64,000 nt of DNA from Mycolicibacterium cosmeticum (GTDB taxonomy: Bacteria > Actinomycetota > Actinomycetes > Mycobacteriales > Mycobacteriaceae), in assembly GCA_016197365.1 (NCBI GenBank), contig JACPVS010000011.1, forward strand, positions 124,001 to 188,000. Reading direction: 5' to 3'. Below, in pieces: positions 48,196-56,584 of this stretch. The translations under genes and the position numbers were made by a program. Below the pieces are notes generated by a model. The model made no database searches. It had not been told where the DNA came from and saw only the letters and a program-made list of their open reading frames with translations. Position 1 is the stretch's first letter; each line of letters begins with the position of its first letter.

Positions 48196-49830
48196 TCAGC
48201 CCTCGGTATCGGTGGGCGACGCCGGCGTGGTCGGCTTTGATGCGGTGGCGGTGGCCGCCGGGGTCCGCTTGTCTTCGCGATGGGACCGGGCGGGGCGCTG
48301 CTGATTCGTTCGGATCACATCGCGCACCGCCTGCCGGAGCTTCTTCGGTGTGGTGGCACGTCGCGGCGACTCGTCAGTATCGACCGCGGGCACGTCGGAC
48401 TGCTCGACGGCATCGGCCCGCGGCGGTGGCGGCACCGTGCCGGTTTCCGGCACCGTTTCGACCACGGTCATCTTTGGGGAGTCGTCCACCTTGGCCGAGC
48501 CGTCGGCCACAACGGGGTCCGCCGGCTTCTTGGTGGGTTTCGGCGCGGCCAGGTCCACCGCCGTCACCGCCTTCGCGATGAGCGGTCCTCTCGACGCCGC
48601 TTGCGGGGCCGGGGCCGTCTTCATCATCGGATCGATTGGCGCAGAGAGCTTTTCATTTGTCTTGGGAAGTCTCAGGAGCGGTGGAAGCCCGACGAGAACC
48701 AGGGCATTGTTGATGCCCTGCCCGATCGCGACCATCAGATCGCGCGCGACCGTCACCGGATTCAACTTGGGGATCAGCCGCGCCGGCGTCGGCTGCCATG
48801 CCGGGATGGTGCGGTCGTAACCTAGTTCCACCAGCACCCGGAAGACCGGCTCGACCACGTCGATCAGCTTCTCAGGCACTCCCAGCGCGCGCAGCGGGGC
48901 GAACAGCGGGAGATCTTGCGATTCGAAGAAGTAGTAACTGGTGTCGCCATGCTTGCCTTGGTAGGCAGGAGAATCCGTGGGGTTCGACGGCAGGCTGACG
49001 TCGAACGGCCACCCGTGCACGTACGCGATGCCGATGATCGCGTTCAGGGTGGCCACGAGATTGAGCGGGTACAACGGGAAATCGGCGAAGCCGTCGTACT
49101 GCCGGTTGATCTCGACCGTGTCGAATTCGGTGTCCGTCTTCGTGGGACCGTTGAACGGAAAATCCAGAATCGGGATGTAGGCGCCCCAGAACCGGGTCAT
49201 CAAACCGCCGTTGGGCAGATTCGGATCACCGCCCAAGACGAAATCGACATCGGGGGCGGTGGATCCGGGGTACTGCGCAGCGAGCCTGCGCTTCACCACG
49301 TTCGCGACGCCTGCGCCCTGCGAGTAGCCGTAGATGACCTGCTGCTCGCTGGGGTTCGCCAGCATCGCCTTCTCCAGAGCGGCCGCCCCGGCCCGCAACG
49401 ATTGGTTGGCGGTGAGGTCGAAGAGTCCGGATAGTTTCCACCACGGCTCATCCGGCCACGCGCCACCACCTGGTCCCGCCAACCTCGGGTCTGCCGCCCC
49501 GGACAGGAGCAGGCGCGCGAGCCCAGTCAGTGGCCAAAGCTCCCCCGGTGCGGTCACCGCGACCGTCGTGACCTTGTCACCCGGAAGCGTCGGATGAGTC
49601 GGGGTGACGAACTGGTCCATGATGAGCCCAAGATCGGCAGGCCGCCATGTCGGACAAGTCGCCCCGCACAGCGCAAGAACCGTTGAGTCGGCAGTCAGTC
49701 TCACCACCGGCGGCACAGTCACCGGCGCACCCGACACGTCCGGTGCCGCCACCAGGAGTGCTGCGGTCACCACCGACACCGTGATCCGAGTCGCGCCACG
49801 CAGGACCTCGCGCTTGGAAGCACCCATCAT
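48196..49830 (-). CDS. secreted PE-PPE domain serine hydrolase
   Basis: 544 residues with a signal peptide (RITVSVVTAALLVAAPDVSGAP). The alpha/beta hydrolase core of the PE-PPE (PF08237-type) domain is clear, with nucleophile elbow YGYSQGAGVAN, GGDPNLPNGGLMTRF, and YDGFADFPLYPLNLVATLNAIIG with a candidate Asp. KHGDTSYYFFESQDLPLF carries a candidate His. The C-terminal 150 residues are Pro/Ala/Lys-rich and look disordered. There is no PE or PPE leader. Such proteins are esterases with cutinase-like activity in mycobacteria. It lies upstream of dnaK but is separated by its promoter region. Confidence 0.85.
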   Translation of the reverse strand: MMGASKREVLRGATRITVSVVTAALLVAAPDVSGAPVTVPPVVRLTADSTVLALCGATCPTWRPADLGLIMDQFVTPTHPTLPGDKVTTVAVTAPGELWPLTGLARLLLSGAADPRLAGPGGGAWPDEPWWKLSGLFDLTANQSLRAGAAALEKAMLANPSEQQVIYGYSQGAGVANVVKRRLAAQYPGSTAPDVDFVLGGDPNLPNGGLMTRFWGAYIPILDFPFNGPTKTDTEFDTVEINRQYDGFADFPLYPLNLVATLNAIIGIAYVHGWPFDVSLPSNPTDSPAYQGKHGDTSYYFFESQDLPLFAPLRALGVPEKLIDVVEPVFRVLVELGYDRTIPAWQPTPARLIPKLNPVTVARDLMVAIGQGINNALVLVGLPPLLRLPKTNEKLSAPIDPMMKTAPAPQAASRGPLIAKAVTAVDLAAPKPTKKPADPVVADGSAKVDDSPKMTVVETVPETGTVPPPPRADAVEQSDVPAVDTDESPRRATTPKKLRQAVRDVIRTNQQRPARSHREDKRTPAATATASKPTTPASPTDTEG

Positions 49831-49946
49831 CGACCTCCACCTGGATCCAGGCGAAACGATGGCCTACCGGGTCCGGCGCCGAGTTCCGCGAAAGAAATGC
49901 TCCTCGCGCGCCGCATCGCGGAGTCGAGTAATCCACTACTCGAATC

Positions 49947-50522
49947 TCAGGTCACCGAACTGATCAACGCGCTGCAGAACGGCATCCCGACGCCGAGGTC
50001 GCGGGCCTGGAACGTGTTGGGCGCGATCACCACCACCGAGCCCCAGCGCGGGCACATGCCGCCGTTGGCCGAATTCGTGTCGCTGGATTGCAGGTCCGCG
50101 GTGGCCACGTCGCCGGGCTGCAACGTCAGGTGCGGCGCCGCGTTCTGCATCCGCCGCTCGACGTGCACGACGGGCCCGGTCTCGTTGACCAGGTCGGCGC
50201 CGGGATAACCGGACAGCGTGCACGCACGCGAGGACGCGTTGGTGAAGAGCAGCACCAGGCGGTACTCCGAGCCCTGGTTCTCGAGGTCCTTATGCGACAC
50301 CTTGAGGTCGGCATCGGTGCACGGTCCCGGTGGGCGGTCCACCGGCGCAGCGGTCGGGGCCACGGTCACCGTGACCGGGGACGGGGACGGGGACGGGGAC
50401 AGGGACGCCGTGGTGGGCGACGGCTGAGCCGTCACCGTGATGGTGGTCGGCGCGGGTGATTGCGCATCGGTCGAGCAGGCGGCGACGAGTGCGACGGCCG
50501 CGATCGGGAGCAGAAGCTTCAT
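49947..50522 (-). CDS. DUF4232 lipoprotein
   Basis: 191 residues from ATG 50522, with lipobox VAAC in LLLPIAAVALVAACS. A Ser/Pro/Thr spacer follows (about residues 20-55). The DUF4232-type beta domain runs CTDADLKVSHKDLENQGSEYRLVLLFTNASSRACTLSGYPGADLVNETG, with paired cysteines, to GSVVVIAPNTFQARDLGVGMPFCSAL. Function is unknown, although the fold is common in actinobacterial secreted proteins. It is divergent from the small secreted protein at 50594. Confidence 0.82.
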   Translation of the reverse strand: MKLLLPIAAVALVAACSTDAQSPAPTTITVTAQPSPTTASLSPSPSPSPVTVTVAPTAAPVDRPPGPCTDADLKVSHKDLENQGSEYRLVLLFTNASSRACTLSGYPGADLVNETGPVVHVERRMQNAAPHLTLQPGDVATADLQSSDTNSANGGMCPRWGSVVVIAPNTFQARDLGVGMPFCSALISSVT

Positions 50523-50593
50523 ACAGAAATCACACAGCATCAGAACAGCTACCGATCCCAATGCGCCACATTCACCCCCTAAGGTTTCAGACC

Positions 50594-50842
50594 ATGCAGA
50601 ACACCGTGAAGCGCGCGGCCGGCAGGTTCGCCGCGGCCGCCGCCACCGCATTGATGCCCCTCGCGTTCACCGCCGCTGTCGGTCACGCCGAACCGATCCC
50701 CAACTGCGAGAACGGCTGGTGGGATCCGGTGGCCAACATCTGCCGGCCCGCCATCGCGACGACTCCGCTGGCGTGCGACAACGGGTGGTGGTGGGATCCG
50801 GTGGGCAACGTGTGCCGCCCACCGCTGCTGCCCCCGCAATAG
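50594..50842 (+). CDS. tiny secreted protein with duplicated W/C motif
   Basis: 82 residues. A signal peptide (AAAAATALMPLAFTAAVGHA, predicted cleavage after GHA at about residue 32) leaves a mature peptide of about 50 residues. It consists of two copies of one motif: CENGWWDPVANICRP and CDNGWWWDPVGNVCRP. Four cysteines could form two disulfides. The motif (C-x-NGWW-DPV-N-x-CRP) is not one I can name. It resembles short carbohydrate-binding or secreted mycobacterial Cys peptides only in style. Function unknown. Confidence 0.75.
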   Translation: MQNTVKRAAGRFAAAAATALMPLAFTAAVGHAEPIPNCENGWWDPVANICRPAIATTPLACDNGWWWDPVGNVCRPPLLPPQ

Positions 50843-50948
50843 CAAAGCCCGCCAGGCCCGCCCCACGGTTCCACCGGGTACCGTGCCGTAATCACCAACC
50901 GTCGGTCAGGGTCGACCACGGCTGACCTCGGCCCACCTGGGGAGATCG

Positions 50949-51755
50949 ATGGCGCAGGACATCTCGAAGCACGAACCGGACGTCACAGCGGACGAGCCGG
51001 AGAATCGCGATGGCCATGAGCGGCGCGCCTTCAAACTGGCCACCCCCGTCGGCGACCTCGCGGTCATCCTGCGGACTCCGCGGCGGCGGCCCATCGTGCC
51101 GAAGCGATTCGACCCGTTCGGCATCGCCGACCGGGCCCTGGATGCAGCCAAGGTCGGGATGAAGCTGGCCACCTGGGGCGAGGAACAGTTGGCCACCCTG
51201 GTGAAGAACCGGCTCGAGTCGCTGGAATCCGCGCCGCGCACCCTGCCGTCGGCCAAACCGGCCGCCGGGGATTCGCTGAACCACAAGATGGGCAAACTGC
51301 TGGACCGGGCGCTGGACCAGAGCACGGCCGGTAGCCAGGTCGAACTGTTCCACCGGTTGCTGGACCAGCTGGTGGCCGACGAGGCCCGCATCGTCGGCGC
51401 GCTTTCCGAGGGCGCGACGTCGCCGTTGGTCGATGTGTATTCGCGGTCGCGCGCCTCCAGCGGGCCGGTGCTGGAGAACGCCTGCCTGATCGGCCGCACG
51501 GCCAATGTGGCTTTGCCCAATATGGTCCCGCAGTACGTCAGCCATCTGCTATCTCTTGGGTTGGTCGAGACCGGCCCCGAGGATTCCTCCAAGAAAGCCG
51601 ACTACGAGGTGCTCATGGCGGAGCCGATGGTGTTGCGAGCCATCAAGAACGCATCCCGCGGGCCACTCATCGCACGGGTGGACAAACAGACTCTGAGCCT
51701 GTCGGCTTTGGGACGCGGGTTGTGGGAGGCAGCAATGCGGCAGGACGGTCCGTGA
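50949..51755 (+). CDS. Abi-alpha (DUF4393)-like protein
   Basis: 268 residues, with no signal or membrane helix. The central helical region (VELFHRLLDQLVADEARIVGALSEGATSPLVDVYSR), then LIGRTANVALPNMVPQYVSHLLSLGLVETGPED and SLSALGRGLWEAA at the end, resemble the Abi-alpha/DUF4393 family. That family is named after a phage abortive-infection component but is also widespread as chromosomal genes. The TGA overlaps the next gene's GTG (GTGA), so it is coupled to the DUF445 protein. A role in phage defence is not demonstrated here. Confidence 0.65.
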   Translation: MAQDISKHEPDVTADEPENRDGHERRAFKLATPVGDLAVILRTPRRRPIVPKRFDPFGIADRALDAAKVGMKLATWGEEQLATLVKNRLESLESAPRTLPSAKPAAGDSLNHKMGKLLDRALDQSTAGSQVELFHRLLDQLVADEARIVGALSEGATSPLVDVYSRSRASSGPVLENACLIGRTANVALPNMVPQYVSHLLSLGLVETGPEDSSKKADYEVLMAEPMVLRAIKNASRGPLIARVDKQTLSLSALGRGLWEAAMRQDGP

Positions 51756-53068
51756 GTAGCGAGACGATTCTCGCTATCCAAAACTGGCAGGAGATCAAGG
51801 CCGACTTCAGCGTCAACTGGCTGATCTACCTCTCGATGCCGTTCGTGGCCGCCTTCGTCGGCTGGAGCACGAAGATCGTCGCGCTGGAAATGCTGTACCG
51901 GCCGCAGGAATTCAAGGGCATCGGCCCGTTCGGCTGGCAGGGCATCGTGCCAAGAAGGGCCGGCAAGGTCGGGTCCAAAACCATCGAGCTGCTCACTCAG
52001 AAACTGCTCAAACCCGAAGAGCTGCTGCAGAAGGTCGACGCCAAAGAGGCCGTCGAGGCGCTGCGCGAACCGTTGACCCAGGCGGTCGACGAGATCTCGC
52101 GTGATCTGGCCGAGCAGATCCGGCCCGGGCTGTGGGACTCGCTGCCCGAAGCCGGCCGCAACGCGATCAAGGCGCGGATCAACGCCGAGACACCGCGCGT
52201 GGTCGAGAACCTGCTGCACGAGATGCAGGCCGATCTGCCGCGGTTCGTCGACATCCAGTTCCTGGCCATCACCACCCTGGTCCGCAACAAGGACAAGCTC
52301 AACAAGTTGATGCGCGGGCTAGGCGACGACGCGATGGCGTTCGTCCGGCGCAGCGGCATCTACTTCGGTCTGGTCATCGGCCTGGTGCAGATGGTCGCCT
52401 GGGCGTTGTTCCAGAACCCCTGGATCATGCCCGCCTTCGGCTTCGGTGTCGGTTTCATCAGCGACTACATCGCGCTGAACATGTTGTTCCGCCCGATCAA
52501 GCCGACCAAGTTCCTCGGCTTCATCCCCTTCCAGGGACTACTGCACGCCCAGCGCGAGACCGTCACCGCGGACTACGCAAGGATCCTGTCCGAGGACCTG
52601 TTCTCGCCGGAGATCCTGTTCGACGGGGTGTTGCGCGGCCCTGGCGCCGACAAGCTGTTCGCCCTGGTGGCCAAGGAAGTCGACGCCGCGATCGACGCGC
52701 AGACCGGGGTGGCCACCCCACTGGTCAAGTTCGCGGTGGGCACCGAGCGGTACAACGCGCTGAAGAACACCCTGGTGCACATGGTCCTGGAGAAGCTGCC
52801 GACCACCTTGAACGAGGCCCAGGATTACGCGATGGAAGCCCTGGACCTGGAGCAGACCATCATCGACAAGATGGGCCAGCTCTCCAACGAGGAGTACGAG
52901 TCCATCCTGCGGCCGGTGTTCAAGGACGACGAGCCGACGATGATCGCCGTGGGCGCTGTCCTCGGCGGCGTCGTCGGTGAGATCCAGGTGCAGCTCATCG
53001 AGAACTTCGGCAACGAGCCGCCGCACGTCGCACTGTCCGAACTGACGCGCGTCATCCTGCGCCAGTAG
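51752..53068 (+). CDS. DUF445 family membrane protein
   Basis: 438 residues from GTG 51752. Membrane helices occur at the N-terminus (VNWLIYLSMPFVAAFVGWSTKIVALEMLYRP) and near residues 205-250 (IYFGLVIGLVQMVAWALF; PAFGFGVGFISDYIALNMLF). The repeat-like phrases VGWSTKIVALEMLYRP.EFKGIGPFGWQGIVP and VGFISDYIALNMLFRPIKPTKFLGFIPFQGLL are the DUF445 (YheB-like) hallmark. Long amphipathic helices lie between. Function unknown. It is coupled to the preceding Abi-alpha gene and overlaps the convergent membrane gene by 17 bases. Confidence 0.85.
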   Translation: MSSETILAIQNWQEIKADFSVNWLIYLSMPFVAAFVGWSTKIVALEMLYRPQEFKGIGPFGWQGIVPRRAGKVGSKTIELLTQKLLKPEELLQKVDAKEAVEALREPLTQAVDEISRDLAEQIRPGLWDSLPEAGRNAIKARINAETPRVVENLLHEMQADLPRFVDIQFLAITTLVRNKDKLNKLMRGLGDDAMAFVRRSGIYFGLVIGLVQMVAWALFQNPWIMPAFGFGVGFISDYIALNMLFRPIKPTKFLGFIPFQGLLHAQRETVTADYARILSEDLFSPEILFDGVLRGPGADKLFALVAKEVDAAIDAQTGVATPLVKFAVGTERYNALKNTLVHMVLEKLPTTLNEAQDYAMEALDLEQTIIDKMGQLSNEEYESILRPVFKDDEPTMIAVGAVLGGVVGEIQVQLIENFGNEPPHVALSELTRVILRQ

Positions 53069-53924
53069 CCCGGACCCACTCCTCGGACTGCCGATCGACG
53101 ATCTCCTGTTCGGGCCGTTGATCTTTCGCCGGACGAGTGGTCGCCGCTCCTCGGAGTACTACCGGCCGGCGCATGAGCGCACCACTTGCGAGGCCGCCGA
53201 GACTCAGCGCCACACAGCCCGCGGCGGTGACCGCACCCAGCGTCCAGCCTGCGACAGCGGTGCCGAGCAGGAACGGCGGCATCCACTCGACCACCCGCAC
53301 CCAGGACGGCACCGGCGCATGGCCGTGCGCCCTGGCCCGCGCGTAATCCGGGTAGAAGTCGTTGAACGCCACCGCGAACAGGAGTGCCGCCAGTTGCAGC
53401 ACCCAGCCGGTCCAGAAGTTGTCCGTGTCGTGGACCACCGCATCGCCGATGAAGCCACTGATGGCGGCGAATGCGAACGCGCCTGCCCACACACCGGTGA
53501 TCACCAGATGCACCCGCACGAAAAGTGATGTGCCCCAACGTTCACGGGGCACTGTGTGGCGGGCGTACACCATCGTGTACGGCCGCCGCAGCAGCAGCGT
53601 CACCGCGGCGTACCCGGCGAGCAGTGCACTGGTGATGTCGCCGGACCACAACTCCAGCCAGGCCTTCGTGGCACTGGAGGCATGCAGGCCGACGATCGCC
53701 AGCATGACGAAGTAGGACACCCCGAGAAACTCGATGACATGCACCGGAATTCCGCGCTGCCAGCACATCGCCAGGATCAGCAGCGACACCGCGAGCGCAC
53801 CGGACACCGCCACCTCGAACCGGCCGGGGCCGGCCAGCATCGCCATCCACACCCATGGCGCCAAACCGGAGAACGGCGAATCCAGAAACCGGTCGAGTAA
53901 CCGGATGCCATGTCTCCCGAACAT
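53052..53924 (-). CDS. polytopic membrane protein, unrecognised family
   Basis: 290 residues from ATG 53924 (MFGRHGIRLLDRFLDSPFSGLAPWVWMAML). It has about seven or eight hydrophobic helices, for example AVSGALAVSLLILAMCW, FLGVSYFVMLAIVGLHA, VHLVITGVWAGAFAFAAISGFIG and PPFLLGTAVAGWTLGAVTAAGCVAL. No motif is recognised. A longer reading frame to 54434 is antisense to the lipoprotein gene and is discounted. Function unknown. Confidence 0.75.
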   Translation of the reverse strand: MFGRHGIRLLDRFLDSPFSGLAPWVWMAMLAGPGRFEVAVSGALAVSLLILAMCWQRGIPVHVIEFLGVSYFVMLAIVGLHASSATKAWLELWSGDITSALLAGYAAVTLLLRRPYTMVYARHTVPRERWGTSLFVRVHLVITGVWAGAFAFAAISGFIGDAVVHDTDNFWTGWVLQLAALLFAVAFNDFYPDYARARAHGHAPVPSWVRVVEWMPPFLLGTAVAGWTLGAVTAAGCVALSLGGLASGALMRRPVVLRGAATTRPAKDQRPEQEIVDRQSEEWVRATGAG

Positions 53925-54015
53925 CCCGCCGACCCTAGGCGGCAAGGCTGTGAAGTTACCGATACGCGACCAAACGTTCCCAAGGCAGCGACATTCCAGC
54001 CGGTAGCCTCGGTAT

Positions 54016-54573
54016 GTGGCCAGGGGCATTCGAGCAGCGATATGTGCGGCCGCGATGGTGCTGAGCATCGGTGGCTGCTCCGACTTCATCCACGGCAAAC
54101 CGACCGGCTCACCGGCCAACGACGGCATCGAGCCGACGGTGCAGACCCCGCGGCCCAGCCGCAGCACCCCCGCACCGCCGAGCACCCCTAGCCCGTCCAG
54201 TCCGGCGCCCACCGCCACCGCCGCACCCCCGAGCGCGGACACCCTCGCCCCGCAGAACGGATATGTCTTCATCGAGACGAAGTCCGGCTTGACCCGGTGC
54301 CAGATCTCCACCTCCCAGGTCAACTGCGAGGCCCAGTTCGAAGACGCTCCTGTCAAGGACGGCGAGCCCGCCAACGGGGTCCGCGTCACCGCGGACGGTG
54401 CGCTGGATTGGGTCGTCGGCAATCTGGGTGACATTCCGACCGTCCCGCTGGACTACAAGACCTACCGGGCGCTGGGCTGGACCATCGCGGCGTCCTCGGA
54501 CGGGACCCGGTTCACCAACGACGGCACCAAGCACGGCATGCTGGTGCGTATCGAGGGAGTGGAGGCTTTCTGA
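54016..54573 (+). CDS. putative lipoprotein
   Basis: 185 residues from GTG 54016. The signal AAICAAAMVLSIGGC has a lipobox-like SIGGC. A long Pro/Ser/Thr/Ala spacer (residues 30-75) precedes a small domain (NGYVFIETKSGLTRCQISTSQVNCEAQFEDAPV to FTNDGTKHGMLVRIEGVEAF) with two cysteines. The domain is of the type seen in many mycobacterial lipoproteins of unknown function. The TGA overlaps the next ATG (TGATG). Confidence 0.78.
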   Translation: MARGIRAAICAAAMVLSIGGCSDFIHGKPTGSPANDGIEPTVQTPRPSRSTPAPPSTPSPSSPAPTATAAPPSADTLAPQNGYVFIETKSGLTRCQISTSQVNCEAQFEDAPVKDGEPANGVRVTADGALDWVVGNLGDIPTVPLDYKTYRALGWTIAASSDGTRFTNDGTKHGMLVRIEGVEAF

Positions 54574-55196
54574 TGTCTGTCGCACGACGCGAGCGCGCGG
54601 CGCTGGTCGCCACCATGCGTGAGACGGGGCCCGACGCCCCCACCTTGTGCGATGGGTGGACCACCCGCAACCTGGCCGCGCATCTGGTGGTGCGCGAACG
54701 CCGACTCGATGCCGCGCCCGGCATTCTGGTCCCGGCGCTGGCAGGCTACACCGCGAAGGTGCAGGAGCAGGTGACCGCGTCCAACGACTGGGCCGAGCTG
54801 ATCGACAAGGTCGCGTCCGGGCCGCCGATCTACTCCCCCTTCATCGTGCTCGACCCGCTGGTCAACGTCGCCGAGATGTTCATCCACCACGAGGATGTTC
54901 GGCGAGCCGGAAGCACCTGGGAGCCAAGGGTTCTCGATGAGCAGACCACGACGGCACTGGCCCGCCAGGTTTCGCAGTTCGCCCGGATGACGCTGTCCAA
55001 GTCGCCGGCACGCGTCAGTCTGGCCACTCCCGACGGCAAGGTGCTGGCCACCGCCGGTCACGGTGCCGAGGTGACGGTCACCGGCGACCCTGGCGAGCTG
55101 CTGCTGTTCGCCGCCGGCCGTGAACCCACGCAGGTGACGTTGCGCGGCGACGACGACGCCGTCGCCGCACTGCGGGCGGCCAGCCGCGGCCTCTAG
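54573..55196 (+). CDS. TIGR03085-type DinB/mycothiol-dependent metal-binding protein
   Basis: 207 residues. The N-terminal maleylpyruvate isomerase-like (DinB superfamily) four-helix bundle begins ERAALVATMRETGPDAPTLCDGWTTRNLAAHLVVRERRLDAAPG. Metal ligands are likely the His in LAAHLVVRE and those of MFIHHEDVRR. The second half is a small SCP2-like beta domain (VSLATPDGKVLATAGHGAEVTVTGDPGELLLFAAGR). Related enzymes use mycothiol, but the substrate is unknown. It is coupled to the preceding lipoprotein by TGATG. Confidence 0.82.
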   Translation: MSVARRERAALVATMRETGPDAPTLCDGWTTRNLAAHLVVRERRLDAAPGILVPALAGYTAKVQEQVTASNDWAELIDKVASGPPIYSPFIVLDPLVNVAEMFIHHEDVRRAGSTWEPRVLDEQTTTALARQVSQFARMTLSKSPARVSLATPDGKVLATAGHGAEVTVTGDPGELLLFAAGREPTQVTLRGDDDAVAALRAASRGL

Positions 55197-55206
55197 TCTT
55201 GTTGAC

Positions 55207-56145
55207 ATGGGAACAACCGACTTCCGTGTCTTCGTCGAACCGCAACAAGGTGCCACCTATGGCGACCAGCTCGCCGTGGCGCAGGCCGCCGAACGACTCG
55301 GCTTCTCGGCGTTCTTCCGAAGCGACCACTACCTGGCGATGAGCGGTGACGGGCTGCCCGGGCCCACCGATTCGTGGGTGACGCTGGGCGGTATCGCGCG
55401 CGAGACCTCTACCATCCGGCTGGGCACCATGGTCACCTCGGCTACCTTCCGGCACCCCGGACCGCTGTCCATCGCGGTTGCGCAGGTCGACGAAATGAGC
55501 GGCGGCCGAGTCGAATTGGGTATCGGGGCCGGATGGTTCGAGTCCGAGCACCAGGCCTACGCCATCCCGTTCCCACCCTTGGGCGAACGGTTCGACCGGC
55601 TCACCGAACAGCTGCAGATCCTGACCGGCCTGTGGGAGACGCCCGTCGGTGAGACCTTCGACTTCACCGGCGCGCACTACTCGGTCAAAGATTCGCCGGC
55701 CCTGCCCAAACCGGTGCAGTCCCCGCTGCCGATCATCATCGGCGGTGGCGGCCCCAAACGCACCCCCGCGCTGGCGGCCCGGTTCGCCGGTGAGTTCAAC
55801 ATTCCGTTCGCGCCGCTGGACAAGGTCACCGAGCAGTTCGAGCGGGTGGCTGCCGCCGTGGACGCGGCCGGTCGCACCCCCGACTCGCTGACCTACTCCG
55901 CGGCGTTCGTGCTGTGCGCAGGCCGCGACGACGCCGAGCTGAGCCGGCGCGCCGCCACCATCGGGCGTGAACTGGACGAGATGCGCGGCAACTCTCCGAC
56001 CGTCGGCACTCCGTCGGAGATCGTGGACAAGCTGAGCGCGTTCACCTCGGCCGGAGTTCAGCGCGTTTACCTGCAGGTTCTGGACATGTCGGATCTCGAT
56101 CACCTGGAGTTCTTCGCTTCCGAGGTCATCGGCAAACTCGGTTGA
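55207..56145 (+). CDS. LLM-class F420-dependent oxidoreductase (TIGR03560-like)
   Basis: 312 residues: DFRVFVEPQQGATYGDQLAVAQAAERLGFSAFFRSDHYL, TIRLGTMVTSATFRHPGPLSIAVAQVDEMSGGRVELGIGAGWFESEHQAYAIPFP and LPIIIGGGGPKRTPALAARFAGEFN. The SGGRVELGIGAGW stretch is the F420-binding hallmark. It starts 10 bases after the DinB-like gene and probably belongs to the same transcript. Substrate unknown. It is more typical of the family than the shorter enzyme at 2114-2929. Confidence 0.9.
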   Translation: MGTTDFRVFVEPQQGATYGDQLAVAQAAERLGFSAFFRSDHYLAMSGDGLPGPTDSWVTLGGIARETSTIRLGTMVTSATFRHPGPLSIAVAQVDEMSGGRVELGIGAGWFESEHQAYAIPFPPLGERFDRLTEQLQILTGLWETPVGETFDFTGAHYSVKDSPALPKPVQSPLPIIIGGGGPKRTPALAARFAGEFNIPFAPLDKVTEQFERVAAAVDAAGRTPDSLTYSAAFVLCAGRDDAELSRRAATIGRELDEMRGNSPTVGTPSEIVDKLSAFTSAGVQRVYLQVLDMSDLDHLEFFASEVIGKLG

Positions 56146-56185
56146 CTCGGCAAGGGACCGATCGGCGCGGTTACTATCGGTGCCC

Positions 56186-56581
56186 GTGACGGGCGAGCGG
56201 AAGTGGCATGAGCGCACGTCCACGCTGGCCGGCGTCAGCGTCGCTGCGCTGGCCGCGATCGCGCTGATCGTCTGGGGTGCCCTGTTCGTCACGCGGCAGG
56301 TCAACCAGCCCCAGCAGGCGCCGACGGAATTCGTCACGCCCAGCTTCTCGGACCGCTCGACGTCGGAGCCGACGACGACCACCGAGACGATCACCAGCAC
56401 CGTGCCGCCCGCCACCACCGACATCAACGATCCCGACGCCACCACGTCGTCGACGACGTCGTCAAGCACGTCCTCGACGACCACGACGACCCGTCGGCCG
56501 ACGACCGAAACCCGGGACGACGAGACCACCACCACCCGCCGCCGACCGCGGTTCAACGAGACCAGGACGCTGTCGCCTTAG
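56186..56581 (+). CDS. membrane-anchored Ser/Thr/Pro-rich protein
   Basis: About 131 residues from GTG 56186; GTG 56180 is also possible. One helix (LAGVSVAALAAIALIVWGALFV, about residues 14-36) is followed by an outer tail dominated by Thr, Ser, Pro, Arg and Glu (TTTTETITSTVPP; SSTSSTTTTTRRPTTETRDDETTTT). The tail is probably disordered and a candidate for O-mannosylation. Its stop is 3 bases from the convergent iniC stop. It resembles the tail of the Hsp70-like protein at 62031-63857 in composition only. Confidence 0.7.
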   Translation: MTGERKWHERTSTLAGVSVAALAAIALIVWGALFVTRQVNQPQQAPTEFVTPSFSDRSTSEPTTTTETITSTVPPATTDINDPDATTSSTTSSSTSSTTTTTRRPTTETRDDETTTTRRRPRFNETRTLSP

Positions 56582-56584
56582 CTA

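Noticed and set aside
50949..53068. Calling the Abi-alpha/DUF445 pair a phage-defence system
   Set aside because: The resemblance is at family level only, no other defence genes are nearby, and the region looks like stable envelope-related core genome.
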